From the NCBI RefSeq assembly GCF_016482825.1, contig NZ_JAEMNV010000003.1, forward strand, positions 496,001 through 560,000: a DNA stretch of 64,000 bases, written 5' to 3'. Shown here in pieces: positions 41,114-50,236 of the stretch. The first letter of the stretch is position 1; the number at the start of each line of letters is the position of its first letter. The notes under the pieces were generated by a model. That model did no database searches and was not told the origin of the DNA. It saw nothing but the letters and a program-made list of their open reading frames with translations. The translations under genes and the position numbers were made by a program. Origin of the DNA: Antrihabitans stalagmiti. GTDB lineage: Bacteria; Actinomycetota; Actinomycetes; Mycobacteriales; Mycobacteriaceae.

Positions 41114-42706
41114 TCAGACTTCGGCGAACTCGTCGGGTTGTGGCACGCGGGCCGGTGTCGGGAAGCGTCCGGCCAACCCTGCGGCGAATGAATCGAGCAG
41201 GTCGCCTGCGTCGGCGGCGTTGCTGACGCTGCCGAAGAGCCAGAAGTCCGGTCGGATGAGGACGGTCGAGCGACCCAATGAGCCCAGCCACGCCGCGTAG
41301 GTGCCGTCGACATCTGCGATCGGGGCACCGGAGCCGGGTGCGCCGACGTGTGCGGTCACGATTCCGATGCGGTTGATCAGATCGCGTTGCTGGTCGGTCA
41401 AGGCGGCGAACGCGTCCGGGTCGGTGGTGAGCAGGACCCAGCCGGTGCCGACGAGGTCGTCGAACAATCCGGTTTTTCCGTCGACCGCCACGTTGCCTTG
41501 GTGGGCGATGGCTCCTGCGGTCGGATCGTCGGGTCGCGCGAAGGCGGTCGGGCCGGGAATTTCGGGCATCGGCGGAATCAGCGACGGGTCTGTCAGTGCG
41601 GCCTTCATGCCCTGGTCGCGCATCGCGGCGATTCCGGGATCGGTTATCACGCAGGGCAATCCGATTTCGCGAGACAAATGCATCCAGGCGACGAAGTTCG
41701 GTTTGCGGTCGGCGGTGTAGCTGTCGAGGATCTGTGACGAGGCTTGGCCGCGAAGCACCAGATTCAGTCGCCAGGCGAGCGCGGAGGCATCGCGGATGCC
41801 GTTACACATCCCTTCACCGGCGAAGGGCCACAACACGTGTGCAGCGTCGCCGGCCAGGAAAACTCGGCCGTCTTGCCAGTGCTCGGCGACGACTTCGCGA
41901 AAGCGATACACCGGGCGCCGCAGGATCTCGACGTCGTCGGGGCCGACCCAGGGGGAAAGCAGTTCCCAGACGCGTTCCTCAGTGAAGTCCTCGGGCGTCT
42001 CGCCGGGCAGCAGCGTCCATTCCCAGCGGTGGTGGGTGGCACCGAGCTGGAACAGGCAGCCGGGACGAGCGGGGTCGGCGAACTGACCGTTGTCGAACTC
42101 GAAATTCAACTTGTGCTTCTCTTTGGTGTCGACCACGAGTTGCTCGTAGTCGCAGTTCCCGACCCAGGTCTGGATGCCGAGTTGTTCTCGGACCGAACTG
42201 TTCGCACCGTCTGCAGCAATGAGGTACTTCGCACGGACCTGGGTGCGTTCCCGGCTCTGCCGGTTCTCGAGGGTGACGGTGACGCCCTCGTCGTCCTGCT
42301 CGAAATCGACTGCGCGGGTGGCCATCGTGACGTCGACGTTGCCCGTCGCGCTTACAGCGCCGTTCATCGCAAGCTCGAGGTAGTTCTGGTAGAAGATCCA
42401 GTGTCCGCGATGGCCGTGCGGGCCGATCTGACTCCAGTCCAGGCGCAGCAGCAGATCCCCGCCGAAGGCTTTGGTGCGCATGTCGTACATGTCCCACGGC
42501 ACCGCATCGGTCTTGAACTCCTCGTCGACGCCGATCTTCTGCAGCGTGCGCACGATCTCGTCGTCCATGTGTCCGGCACGCGAGAGCCCATAGAGCGTCG
42601 CGTGGGATTCGAAGGCGGCGACCGAGTGGCCGGCTTGGCCGAGTTGAGCGCACACCATCTGGCCCACAGGCCCGAAACCGATGACGACAACGTCGTAGGT
42701 TTTCAT
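41114..42706 (-). CDS. FAD-dependent aromatic hydroxylase (MhpA-like), first gene of the operon
   Basis: 530 aa. The FAD motif VVVIGFGPVGQMVCAQLG is at the N-terminus, LIAADGANSSVREQLG near residue 165 and VFLAGDAAHVLWPFAGEGMC near 290. Like MhpA it has a ~150-residue C-terminal thioredoxin-like extension. AAAGGAACC precedes the ATG at 42706. It hydroxylates a phenolic or hydroxy-pyridine ring using NAD(P)H. It is the first gene of the seven-gene operon and diverges from the IclR regulator. Confidence 0.88.
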   Translation of the reverse strand: MKTYDVVVIGFGPVGQMVCAQLGQAGHSVAAFESHATLYGLSRAGHMDDEIVRTLQKIGVDEEFKTDAVPWDMYDMRTKAFGGDLLLRLDWSQIGPHGHRGHWIFYQNYLELAMNGAVSATGNVDVTMATRAVDFEQDDEGVTVTLENRQSRERTQVRAKYLIAADGANSSVREQLGIQTWVGNCDYEQLVVDTKEKHKLNFEFDNGQFADPARPGCLFQLGATHHRWEWTLLPGETPEDFTEERVWELLSPWVGPDDVEILRRPVYRFREVVAEHWQDGRVFLAGDAAHVLWPFAGEGMCNGIRDASALAWRLNLVLRGQASSQILDSYTADRKPNFVAWMHLSREIGLPCVITDPGIAAMRDQGMKAALTDPSLIPPMPEIPGPTAFARPDDPTAGAIAHQGNVAVDGKTGLFDDLVGTGWVLLTTDPDAFAALTDQQRDLINRIGIVTAHVGAPGSGAPIADVDGTYAAWLGSLGRSTVLIRPDFWLFGSVSNAADAGDLLDSFAAGLAGRFPTPARVPQPDEFAEV

Positions 42707-42764
42707 CGCTGAGTGGTTCCTTTCGAGGATCTTCACCTTCCGGGCCGAATACCGCGGGGTGATT

Positions 42765-42826
42765 GCCGTATTCACGGCAAAAGTGCTGTTCGAGAAGGTA
42801 TTGTCCGTCTGGCGGACGCTTGTCCG
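42765..42826. promoter_or_regulatory. IclR-type operator: three half-sites plus a small palindrome
   Basis: GTCCG (42803-42807), CGGAC (42813-42817) and GTCCG (42822-42826) are spaced about one helical turn apart as an inverted pair plus a direct copy, the layout known for PcaU/PobR operators. GCCGT (42765-42769)/ACGGC (42774-42778) lies nearer the hydroxylase start. Confidence 0.6.
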
Positions 42827-42986
42827 TTGCTGTAGTCTAAGAATGCCTCGATCGCTTAGAAGTGTCAAGCGTCATAGTGGAGAAATTGGTGGTGCCGCAT
42901 TTCTTGGCGCGAGCGAGTGATGAGAGATCATCGAGTCAGGTGGTGTCGGCCACCGGCAGCGCGTACCCGCACACAAAGGAGAATTC

Positions 42987-43808
42987 GTGGCCGAGCGAGG
43001 GCAGGGGCCGGACTTCATCGAGGCGCTGGCGCGAGGCCTGCACGTATTGCGCAGCTTCTCTGTCGATCGCCCGGCGATGTCGCTCAGCGACGTCGCCAAG
43101 GAGACCGATTTGGCGCGTCCGACCGCGCGCCGGATTCTGCTGACGCTCGAAGAGCTCGGCTACGTCCGCGCCGGCCATGCCGGCTACACGCTCACGCCGC
43201 GAGTTCTCGAACTCGGCATGGCCTACGTCGGCGCACTGAACCTCTGGGACATGGCCCGCCCACACATGGAACAGTTGGTCGCCCACACCGGCGAATCGTC
43301 CTCGATGGCCCAACTCGACGGCTCCGATATCGTCTACGTCGCGCGCGTCGCCGTACCGAAACTGATCGCCCTTCGGGTCGACATCGGGACCAGGTTCCCC
43401 GCCCTCGTGACATCTCAGGGCAAGGTGCTGCTCGCGGCATTGAACGCGGAAAAGGTACTCGAAGTATTGGCCGAACCCAGCCGTTCCGGACTGCCCGTCG
43501 CCACCTTCGCGCCGAATCAGATCGATGACATCCTCGCCGAAACGCGAACGCGCGGATGGGCATTGGCGGATCAAGATCTCGCGCCCGGAATCCGGTCCAT
43601 CGCGGTTCCCGTCCGTGACGGCCGAGGCGTGGTCCGCGCGGCTATGAACGTCACCGTCCACGCAGCCGAAACGTCGGTCGAAACCCTCACTCAGGAATAT
43701 CTACCGCTACTGCTCGACGCGGCCGCTGCCGCGAGCGCCGACTGGGCGGCATGGCAATCGCGGCCCATCGAACCCGCTCCGCGGACCGCGAGGCGAGAGG
43801 TCGGCTGA
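42987..43808 (+). CDS. IclR-family regulator of the seven-gene operon
   Basis: 273 aa. The winged HTH is at about residues 10-70 (FIEALARGLHVLRSFSVDRP, SLSDVAKETDLARPTARRIL) and the effector domain contains VRDGRGVVRAAMNVTVHA. It belongs to the PcaR/PobR-like branch that governs aromatic catabolism. The GTG start at 42987 has AAAGGAGAATTC upstream. It is divergent from the operon and faces the three-half-site operator, so it likely activates the operon on sensing the substrate. Confidence 0.88.
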   Translation: MAERGQGPDFIEALARGLHVLRSFSVDRPAMSLSDVAKETDLARPTARRILLTLEELGYVRAGHAGYTLTPRVLELGMAYVGALNLWDMARPHMEQLVAHTGESSSMAQLDGSDIVYVARVAVPKLIALRVDIGTRFPALVTSQGKVLLAALNAEKVLEVLAEPSRSGLPVATFAPNQIDDILAETRTRGWALADQDLAPGIRSIAVPVRDGRGVVRAAMNVTVHAAETSVETLTQEYLPLLLDAAAAASADWAAWQSRPIEPAPRTARREVG

Positions 43809-43850
43809 CCAGGCGCCCTTGCCGCGACGTTCCGCACCGGCGTCACCGTC

Positions 43851-45332
43851 TTAGCCGAGGCGACGGAAGCTCGGCCAGATCGCGGCCCAGGGACCGCGCG
43901 GGTCCCGGGTTATCCAGACCGGCGTGCCTTGCTCGTCGTTGTCGACCCCGACGCCGTTGTCGATCGTCGCGGCCGCGCTGACGTCAGCGAACACCGTCCG
44001 CAGAAAGTCCTCGTCGAACCCGATCACCACGAACGGCCCCGAGGTGTCGGGCGGCGGACCCCAGTCGAAGTAGGCGTTGTGGCCGCTGTAGGCCTTGGAC
44101 AGTCCCCGCTCCGGGCCGTACCGGTCGATGGCTCCGGCCTGGCCGTAGTTCTCGGTGACCACCACCGTCCGGGTCTGTTCGGCCCGTGACACACCCGCGA
44201 ATACGCCGGCCACGGTATCGGCGAAGGCAGGCCAGCCCACGGTCTCCCCGGCGTCGTAGTTGACGTCGACGACCGGGGTGTCGGCCAGCACCCGAACGGG
44301 CAGCACCGGCAGCATCAACACCGCGTTGAACAGCAGTGACAGACCCAACCCACCGGACACCCAGGCCCGGGCATCGGACCGGCGCCGGAGCCAGTCGACG
44401 ACGAGCGGGGCGCCGGCCGCCAGCAGCACCGGAAACAGGCCGGCCAAGTAGTAGGGCTTGCCCCCGGTGACCAGAAATACCACTGCCAGCACGACGTAGG
44501 CCACGGCGAAGCAGCGAACCGGACGCAGCTCGACCGCGCGCCACATCCGGACCAGCCCCGGTACCCACATCGCCACCAACACCGGGCTGATCAGTACCAG
44601 CTGCATCGGGAGAAACAGCCACCACGGCTGGGACGAGCCTGAGCTACCGTCTGCGATCGCTCGGGCCAGGCTGAGCTGCGGCCAGCCGTTGCTGGCTTGC
44701 CAGGCGAGGTTCGGTAGCCAGACCAGCGCCGCGATGCCTGCGCCCGCCCACAACCAGCCGGACCGCAGGACCGACCGTGGCCCGACCGCCAGCAGTCCGA
44801 GCAGCAGGGCTGCGATCAGCGCGGCGATAAGCGTTTTGTTGTGCAAGGCGATGCCGGTCACCAGCCCGACGAGCAGCCAACCACGCGGGTCGGCACCCTG
44901 GAGCTGACGCACCACCAGGAAGCTGATCAGGGTCCAGAACAGCAGGTCGAAGGTGGCTGTGCTCAGCATGTGACCGACGATCAGCAGGAATGCCGAGACT
45001 GCCATCGCGGATCCCGCCAACAACTGAGCGGACCGGTCACCGCCGAGTCGGCGGGCGATCAGTCCGGTGAGCAGCACCACCGCGCCGGCGGCCAGGGCGG
45101 ACGGAAACCGCCAGGCGACCAGTGCGTCGCCGAACAGCGTGCTGACCACCCGGGCGACCAGCGGAGTGAAGGCCGGCTGATCCACGTAGCCCCAAGCCAG
45201 GTGCTGCCCAGCGGTGACGAAGTACAGCTCGTCGCGGTGCGGTCCGTACCGGCCGCTGAAGATCAGCACGAAGGCGGCGAGACCGCTGCTCAGCAGAGCC
45301 AGCGGCCGCCAGGCCACCCGAGAAAGGTCCAC
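43851..45332 (-). CDS. GT39-type (ArnT/PMT-like) integral membrane glycosyltransferase
   Basis: About 493 aa from a GTG at 45332 (start uncertain). The first loop has RYGPHRDELYFVTAGQHLAWGYVDQP, the Asp-containing catalytic loop of polyprenyl-phosphate-sugar transferases. About ten TM segments follow and a C-terminal periplasmic domain with VVVTENYGQAGAIDRYG. It would transfer a sugar from a lipid carrier to a wall or membrane acceptor. Two bases after an unrelated gene's end would not suggest an operon; here it converges with the IclR gene. Confidence 0.85.
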   Translation of the reverse strand: MDLSRVAWRPLALLSSGLAAFVLIFSGRYGPHRDELYFVTAGQHLAWGYVDQPAFTPLVARVVSTLFGDALVAWRFPSALAAGAVVLLTGLIARRLGGDRSAQLLAGSAMAVSAFLLIVGHMLSTATFDLLFWTLISFLVVRQLQGADPRGWLLVGLVTGIALHNKTLIAALIAALLLGLLAVGPRSVLRSGWLWAGAGIAALVWLPNLAWQASNGWPQLSLARAIADGSSGSSQPWWLFLPMQLVLISPVLVAMWVPGLVRMWRAVELRPVRCFAVAYVVLAVVFLVTGGKPYYLAGLFPVLLAAGAPLVVDWLRRRSDARAWVSGGLGLSLLFNAVLMLPVLPVRVLADTPVVDVNYDAGETVGWPAFADTVAGVFAGVSRAEQTRTVVVTENYGQAGAIDRYGPERGLSKAYSGHNAYFDWGPPPDTSGPFVVIGFDEDFLRTVFADVSAAATIDNGVGVDNDEQGTPVWITRDPRGPWAAIWPSFRRLG

Positions 45333-45385
45333 GCAGACATTCTGCGGGCCCGTGCACGGGGTCGGTCGAGCAACGGGGATTGACG

Positions 45386-46078
45386 CTATTTCCGGCGATC
45401 CGCGCCACGTCGGCCAAGTGGCGTTCGGTCGTGGCGCGCCGGCACGGTCGCAGTCAGCGCCTCCACCCCCGCTCCCGTCAGTTGCCCAAGCCCAGCAGGC
45501 CGACCGGTGAGCACTAGCAAGAGTGCGCTGATGGGGCCGGTGAGCTCTGGCCCGTCGCCGGCACTCCACTCCGTGTCGGTGGCGGTGAAGCGATACCCGC
45601 CGAGCGGCAGGCTGTCGAATACCTTCGCCTTACCTGTGCCGCGGCACGCCCACACGCGCGAAGCGGCGACAGCCGCTGCAGCAGTTGGCATCTCGAGCTG
45701 GCGGCCGAGCGGAATCGCGATGTCCTGTCCGTGGACGAGGTTGTCGATCAGGGTCTCCTGAAACGTCACTCCGACGTTGTGTCGCCGATGCCCGACGGTC
45801 GCCCGGATCTGCGCGATCAACACCTCCGTCGGCAATGCGGCTCGGCGTCGCGACGATTCTCGGATGATGCGATTCACGCCTCCGGGGTGCCGGAAGGCGG
45901 TCGCGATCGCAGCCCCCAATGTCAGCTCTTGCAGCGTCAGGTGTGCGGCCACGTCGCGGACGGTCCAGCCCTCGCACAACGACGCTCGACGCCATTCGTC
46001 CTCGGACAGCTGTTCCAGCAGGTCGGCTGTGCGGGTCCGCGTCACGTCTATCGCAGCCCATACGTCGTTCTCGATCAT
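45386..46078 (-). CDS. Mycothiol-dependent (maleylpyruvate-isomerase/DinB-type) enzyme
   Basis: 230 aa from the ATG at 46078 with GGAG seven bases upstream; an ATG at 46099 overlapping the upstream TGA is the alternative. CEGWTVRDVAAHLT is the N-terminal DinB-type motif of mycothiol maleylpyruvate isomerases, and NLVHGQDIAIPLGRQ is a second metal-binding block. It likely uses mycothiol as cofactor for isomerisation or conjugation. Its partner upstream is an Rv2466c-like protein, so both belong to thiol metabolism. Confidence 0.8.
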   Translation of the reverse strand: MIENDVWAAIDVTRTRTADLLEQLSEDEWRRASLCEGWTVRDVAAHLTLQELTLGAAIATAFRHPGGVNRIIRESSRRRAALPTEVLIAQIRATVGHRRHNVGVTFQETLIDNLVHGQDIAIPLGRQLEMPTAAAAVAASRVWACRGTGKAKVFDSLPLGGYRFTATDTEWSAGDGPELTGPISALLLVLTGRPAGLGQLTGAGVEALTATVPARHDRTPLGRRGADRRK

Positions 46079-46095
46079 TGGCTTCTCCAACTCGT

Positions 46096-46722
46096 TCATT
46101 CGAATACCGGGGGACTGACCCGCGTTCGTTTGAGTTCGAAAAAATTCGGAAAGCCGGCCAATAGCCGCGCGCCGTCGAATACGCGTAGTGCGTCGACTCC
46201 GCGGGGGATCGAATTGAGCACCGGCCCAAAGAACGCTGCGCCCTCGATGCTGATCACCGGAGTCCCGACCTCACGGCCGACAGAACCAACCGCCGCGTCG
46301 TGGCTTCGGCGTAGAAAGCTGTCGTACTCCGACGAGTTCGCGGCGCTTGCAAGCGATTTCGGCAGACCTGTGTGGCGTAGGGCGGATTCGACTGCTGCCT
46401 CGAGTTCTGCTGGATCGGGATATCGCCAGTAGTCGAATATCGCATCCCCGAACGCAGTATAGAAATCGCCTAGTACCTTCTCGCCGAAATGGACCGCGAC
46501 GGCGCTCGCAACCCGTGATGGCCCGGCTGTTCGCTCGACATTGGCTGAGTACCAGGGGTCGACGACGCGGTCCTGGTTCAAGAACTTCAGACTCATCACA
46601 TGGAAGTGCAACTGGATGGTCCGTTGCGCGTCGACTTCGAGCAGCCACCTCGACGCAATCCAGGCGTAAGGGCAGACGGGATCGAAGTGGAAGTCCACAG
46701 CAATAGATTCGTCGTTCGTCAT
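46096..46722 (-). CDS. DsbA-family protein, Rv2466c-like (mycothiol nitroreductase family) with altered active site
   Basis: 208 aa. It matches M. tuberculosis Rv2466c over its length: FDPVCPYAWIASRW, LHFHVMSLKFLNQ, AFFGPVLNSIPRG, PNFFELKRTR. In Rv2466c the active site is CPWC; here it is CPYA, so only the first Cys remains and a single-thiol or mycothiol-linked mechanism is expected. It is divergent from a MarR gene with an exact operator between them and overlaps the DinB-type gene downstream. Confidence 0.85.
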   Translation of the reverse strand: MTNDESIAVDFHFDPVCPYAWIASRWLLEVDAQRTIQLHFHVMSLKFLNQDRVVDPWYSANVERTAGPSRVASAVAVHFGEKVLGDFYTAFGDAIFDYWRYPDPAELEAAVESALRHTGLPKSLASAANSSEYDSFLRRSHDAAVGSVGREVGTPVISIEGAAFFGPVLNSIPRGVDALRVFDGARLLAGFPNFFELKRTRVSPPVFE

Positions 46723-46747
46723 CGTGCACCAGCCCGAGTCACGGAAG

Positions 46748-46766
46748 TAGTACCATGCTGGTACTA
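46748..46766. promoter_or_regulatory. MarR operator
   Basis: TAGTACCA (46748-46755), TGC and TGGTACTA (46759-46766) form a perfect 8-bp inverted repeat with a 3-bp spacer in the 57-bp gap between the divergent DsbA-like and MarR genes, so one dimer could block both promoters. Confidence 0.8.
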
Positions 46767-46779
46767 GTTTAGTTCGGGT

Positions 46780-47235
46780 ATGGGACTATCGCAAGGGGTG
46801 TATGTGACCGAGGAGCTTCATATCGGCGTCCTGATGTTCATCGCGCACCGTGCGGCGGAGAAAAGAATCCTCGAGGCGCTGCACCGTGCCGGATTCACCG
46901 AGATCACCATGGCCCAGGCCCGTCTAGGCGCACGAATAGGCCCGAACGGAACACGACTGAACGAGCTCGCCGAGCAGGCACAGGTCGCCAAACAGACTGC
47001 GACATTTCTCGTCGATCAGCTCGAGAAAGCCGGTTACGCCGAGCGGGTCCCCGACCCCACCGATGGACGAGCACGGCTCGTCCAGATAACCGAATTCGGC
47101 AAAGACCTCCTGCCGATCGCACGCGCAGAAGAGGCTCGAATCGACGCTGACTGGACCGCACACATCGGCGTTCGCCGAATGAAACAGCTGCGAGAAGCAC
47201 TCACAATGCTGCGCGAGATCACCGATCCCTACTGA
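46780..47235 (+). CDS. MarR-family repressor
   Basis: 151 aa. The winged HTH runs about residues 40-105: LNELAEQAQVAKQTATFLVD, QLEKAGYAERVPDPTDGRAR. MarR repressors of this type sense phenolics, thiol-reactive or oxidant compounds. It probably controls the mycothiol-related pair and itself through the operator at 46748-46766. The ATG at 46780 would give an almost leaderless transcript; the GTG at 46804, which has AAGGGG upstream, is an alternative start. Confidence 0.85.
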   Translation: MGLSQGVYVTEELHIGVLMFIAHRAAEKRILEALHRAGFTEITMAQARLGARIGPNGTRLNELAEQAQVAKQTATFLVDQLEKAGYAERVPDPTDGRARLVQITEFGKDLLPIARAEEARIDADWTAHIGVRRMKQLREALTMLREITDPY

Positions 47236-47513
47236 CGAGTGGATCGTCGGGTGCCAAATTGTCCTGATCGGAATTGAGCAGAAACGAAAGCTACCGCGCG
47301 CCAGCGGTGCGGAATGAGCGCATAACTTCGGCGAACGTCGCCCACCAACCGAAGTCCGATGGCAGTCGACAGTCGATCCTGCGAAGGTTTTCGTGTGACG
47401 ACGAGATCATCGCGGCCATCCCCGTGTTCGGTGGGATGCACGGCTCGTGGAACCCCAGTCTGGGCAAAGCAATTCCGACCATGGCTGGCATGGCAGAAGG
47501 TAGGTTTCTTGCA

Positions 47514-47987
47514 ATGACGTTAACGACTCTGATGCGAATTTTCGCGGTGTCGCAGGCCGTGATGTTGTCTGCCTGGTTCGGCATAATGATGTATTCCATC
47601 ATCTTTGTGCAGCGTTTCCAGCTCCGGTCGGCCGAGCCGGACGCTGTCGAGGACATCTTTCAGCAGATAGCCCACGGTGCACGAAAGATGGCCCTTCAGA
47701 CGATCGCCGTAATTGCCGTCACCGGCACAGGGCTCGCTGTGACCAGGGCATTGATCACCCCTGGGCCCAGTGCCGAGTGGATCGTTCTGATGTGCGTGAA
47801 GCTTGTGCTGTTTCTCGTCGCGTGCGCCACATTCGTCTACCAGTCATGGTGGGTGTGGCCGAAACGGATATTCGCACCGCCGGACGAGATGCCAAGGGTG
47901 CGAATCGAATTCCTGGCCGCAGCCATCGTCATCGCCGTCTCGCTCGGCTCGATGATCGCGGTCGACGTCCTTGCAGCGTCAGTGTGA
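47514..47987 (+). CDS. Small integral membrane protein (four TM segments, CopD/DUF4149-like)
   Basis: 157 aa from the ATG at 47514; the upstream part of the frame is basic and non-membrane-like, so it is excluded. Four hydrophobic segments are visible: LMRIFAVSQAVMLSAWFGIM, LQTIAVIAVTGTGLAVTRAL, WIVLMCVKLVLFLVACATFV and LAAAIVIAVSLGSMIAVDVL. It resembles heme/copper-linked four-TM families but no ligand motif is decisive. The flavoprotein gene follows after 22 bp, so the two are probably co-transcribed. Confidence 0.65.
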   Translation: MTLTTLMRIFAVSQAVMLSAWFGIMMYSIIFVQRFQLRSAEPDAVEDIFQQIAHGARKMALQTIAVIAVTGTGLAVTRALITPGPSAEWIVLMCVKLVLFLVACATFVYQSWWVWPKRIFAPPDEMPRVRIEFLAAAIVIAVSLGSMIAVDVLAASV

Positions 47988-48009
47988 AGCCCACAAATTC
48001 GGAGGTCGA

Positions 48010-49464
48010 ATGTCGGTCGATGTAGTGCGCTGCGACGTCGCCATTGTTGGTGCGGGCCTCGCGGGAATCAATGCGTTGTTCGTCGCCAGTCGCTACCTGT
48101 CCCGCGACCAGACTGTCGTCTTGATCGACCGCAGGAAACGTTCCGGGGGCATGTGGCTCGACACGTACCCCTATGTGCGTTTGCACCAGCCGCATCGTCT
48201 GTTCACGGCAGGCAACATCAAATGGACTCTCGGCGAGGACCGCCCACATCTGGCAAACCGGAACGAAGTGCTCGGTCACTTCGAGCACTGTCTCGATGTG
48301 ATCAAGCGCCGCGTACGCGTCGAGGAGTTCTTCGGGTGGACGGTGGATTCCTACGACGAGACCGATCAGATCGCACGGATAACGTGCAGATCCGACGACG
48401 CGCGACAGATGGTGATCGAGGCGGACAGGCTGATCAACGCCGACGGTTACGGAGTCGTACCGAATAGCCCACTGGCACTTTCGAGCTCTCGTGTCCGCTC
48501 CGTATCGCCGGACGACTGGGATATGCGCGGAGATGCGATGCGCTCGAGCGACGCGCCGATCTGGGTCGTCGGCGGCGGAAAAACCGGCATGGACACGGTC
48601 GACGCGCTGATCCAGGAATACCCCGGACGGAAGGTGAACCTCGTCGCCGGTTCAGGTACGTGGTTCCTGAATCGCGACCGTTGTTTTCCCACGGGAGCGC
48701 AACGATGGACGAGTGGCAGGCTCGCGACGAGTATCACCGAGGAAGTCGCCATGCGCTTCGACGGGACCAACGAGTCCGAAGTCGGCGATTGGTGGCGGAC
48801 GCATTGGGGCACGTGGTCGACACCTGCGCCCGGCAGCTTCAACGGTGCCTCCATGTCCGAAGGTGAGAGTCACCGGATTGCCGCCGGACTGAGCGAGGTG
48901 GCGATGGACCACGTCGCAGATGTCCTCGATCGCGACGGCGCCACCGAAATCCTGTTCCGCAGCGGGGCCACCAGAACGATCGAACCGGGCAGCTGGATAG
49001 TGAACTGCACGGGTTATCTCTTCCGCGACAGGCCGTACGAGCCGTATGCCTCCCGCAGCGGCAGGGTGATCTCGATACAGCCGCGGTCCGCGACCTTCCC
49101 GCTCTCCTCGTGGATGGGCTTCCTCACCACTCACCTGCTGTTCGCGGACAAGATACGAGATGCCCACCTGTACGAGCTCGATCTGGTCGACCTCAGGCAG
49201 AAGTCAAAGGCAGCACTCTGGCCTGCGATGATGTCGCTCGGCCAGCACAATATGAGCCTGGTGATCGACAACGTGCCGACGAAGGCGTTGCTTGACCTCG
49301 GGTTCGACCTCGATCGGTGGTTCCCGTTGCCGCGGCGGATGGTTCAGACGGCACGGTTCATGATCGGACACCGCAGAAAGCGTGAGCACCATCGCCGCAC
49401 GCTCGACACGCTGCGTGAAAGATTCGAGGTTCGGTGCGGCCCGCTACCTGGACACACCAGCTGA
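48010..49464 (+). CDS. FAD/NAD(P)-dependent oxidoreductase (flavoprotein monooxygenase-like)
   Basis: 484 aa from the ATG at 48010 with GGAGG upstream. The first Rossmann motif VAIVGAGLAGINALFVAS is at residues 10-27 and a second, IWVVGGGKTGMDTVDAL, near 180, as in flavin-containing monooxygenases and L-ornithine N-hydroxylase relatives; WLDTYPYVRLHQPHRLF is also typical. The substrate is not predictable. The C-terminal ~110 residues are repeated as a pseudogene remnant at 10168-10508. It follows a membrane-protein gene at 22 bp. Confidence 0.85.
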   Translation: MSVDVVRCDVAIVGAGLAGINALFVASRYLSRDQTVVLIDRRKRSGGMWLDTYPYVRLHQPHRLFTAGNIKWTLGEDRPHLANRNEVLGHFEHCLDVIKRRVRVEEFFGWTVDSYDETDQIARITCRSDDARQMVIEADRLINADGYGVVPNSPLALSSSRVRSVSPDDWDMRGDAMRSSDAPIWVVGGGKTGMDTVDALIQEYPGRKVNLVAGSGTWFLNRDRCFPTGAQRWTSGRLATSITEEVAMRFDGTNESEVGDWWRTHWGTWSTPAPGSFNGASMSEGESHRIAAGLSEVAMDHVADVLDRDGATEILFRSGATRTIEPGSWIVNCTGYLFRDRPYEPYASRSGRVISIQPRSATFPLSSWMGFLTTHLLFADKIRDAHLYELDLVDLRQKSKAALWPAMMSLGQHNMSLVIDNVPTKALLDLGFDLDRWFPLPRRMVQTARFMIGHRRKREHHRRTLDTLRERFEVRCGPLPGHTS

Positions 49465-49497
49465 GCTATGGCGTCGTGCGCATGACCTGCGGGTGGA

Positions 49498-49571
49498 TGG
49501 AGCCGATGACGGGAATCGAACCCGCGTGTGCAGCTTGGGAAGCTGCCGTTCTGCCATTGAACTACATCGGC
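49498..49571 (-). tRNA. tRNA-Gly (anticodon CCC)
   Basis: Read on the minus strand, the acceptor arms GCCGATG and CATCGGC pair, the anticodon stem-loop is GCAGC-TTCCCAA-GCTGC (anticodon CCC, T33 present), and the T arm is GCGGGTTCGATTCCCG. The 3' end TCCA is encoded. It lies just upstream of dcd, which also flanks a tRNA-Gly in related genomes. Confidence 0.95.
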
Positions 49572-49657
49572 GTGCGGAGCAAGCCCCGCGAGCGCCCACT
49601 TTAGCAGCGTCGATGGGTACTGCTCGGGCGGTGTGGTGAACCGGATAGCCTCATGTC

Positions 49658-50236
49658 GTGCTGCTCTCAGATCGCGATATCAGGGCCGAGATTTCTGCCG
49701 GTCGACTCGGGCTCGACCCGTTCAGGGACGACCTCGTTCAGCCGTCGAGTGTGGACGTGCGGTTGGACGGCATGTTCCGGGTTTTCAACAACACGCGCTA
49801 TACCCATATCGATCCGGCGCAGCGGCAGGACGAACTCACAACGCTCGTCGAACCTGCCGAGGGTGAGCCGTTCGTGTTGCATCCGGGTGAGTTCGTGCTC
49901 GGGTCGACGTTGGAGCTGTGCACGTTCCCCGACGACCTCGCCGGTCGGCTGGAAGGTAAGTCGAGCCTCGGCCGGCTCGGTCTCCTGACGCACTCCACGG
50001 CAGGCTTCATCGACCCGGGCTTCAGCGGACACATCACGTTGGAGTTGTCGAACGTAGCTAACCTGCCGATAACGCTGTGGCCAGGTATGAAGATCGGCCA
50101 GCTGTGCTTGATCCGGCTATCGAGTCCGGCGGAGAATCCGTACGGAAGTGCGACCGTTGGTTCCAAGTATCAGGGTCAACGTGGTCCGACGCCGTCCAAG
50201 GCGTACCTCAACTTCGAAACCGGTGCTGGCAGGTAG
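49658..50236 (+). CDS. dcd: dCTP deaminase (dUMP-forming, bifunctional type)
   Basis: 192 aa. The motifs [32 protein letters not shown] (catalytic Glu) and [12 protein letters not shown] are those of actinobacterial dCTP deaminases, which convert dCTP to dUMP and prevent dUTP build-up; the M. tuberculosis enzyme has both activities. The GTG start at 49658 lacks a clear Shine-Dalgarno and may be leaderless. It precedes the UDP-sugar gene group. Confidence 0.93.
   Translation: MLLSDRDIRAEISAGRLGLDPFRDDLVQPSSVDVRLDGMFRVFNNTRYTHIDPAQRQDELTTLVEPAEGEPFVLHPGEFVLGSTLELCTFPDDLAGRLEGKSSLGRLGLLTHSTAGFIDPGFSGHITLELSNVANLPITLWPGMKIGQLCLIRLSSPAENPYGSATVGSKYQGQRGPTPSKAYLNFETGAGR

Noticed and set aside
42765-42986. 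Riboswitch or RNA leader before the IclR gene
   Set aside because: No conserved riboswitch elements seen; the repeats fit protein half-sites instead.
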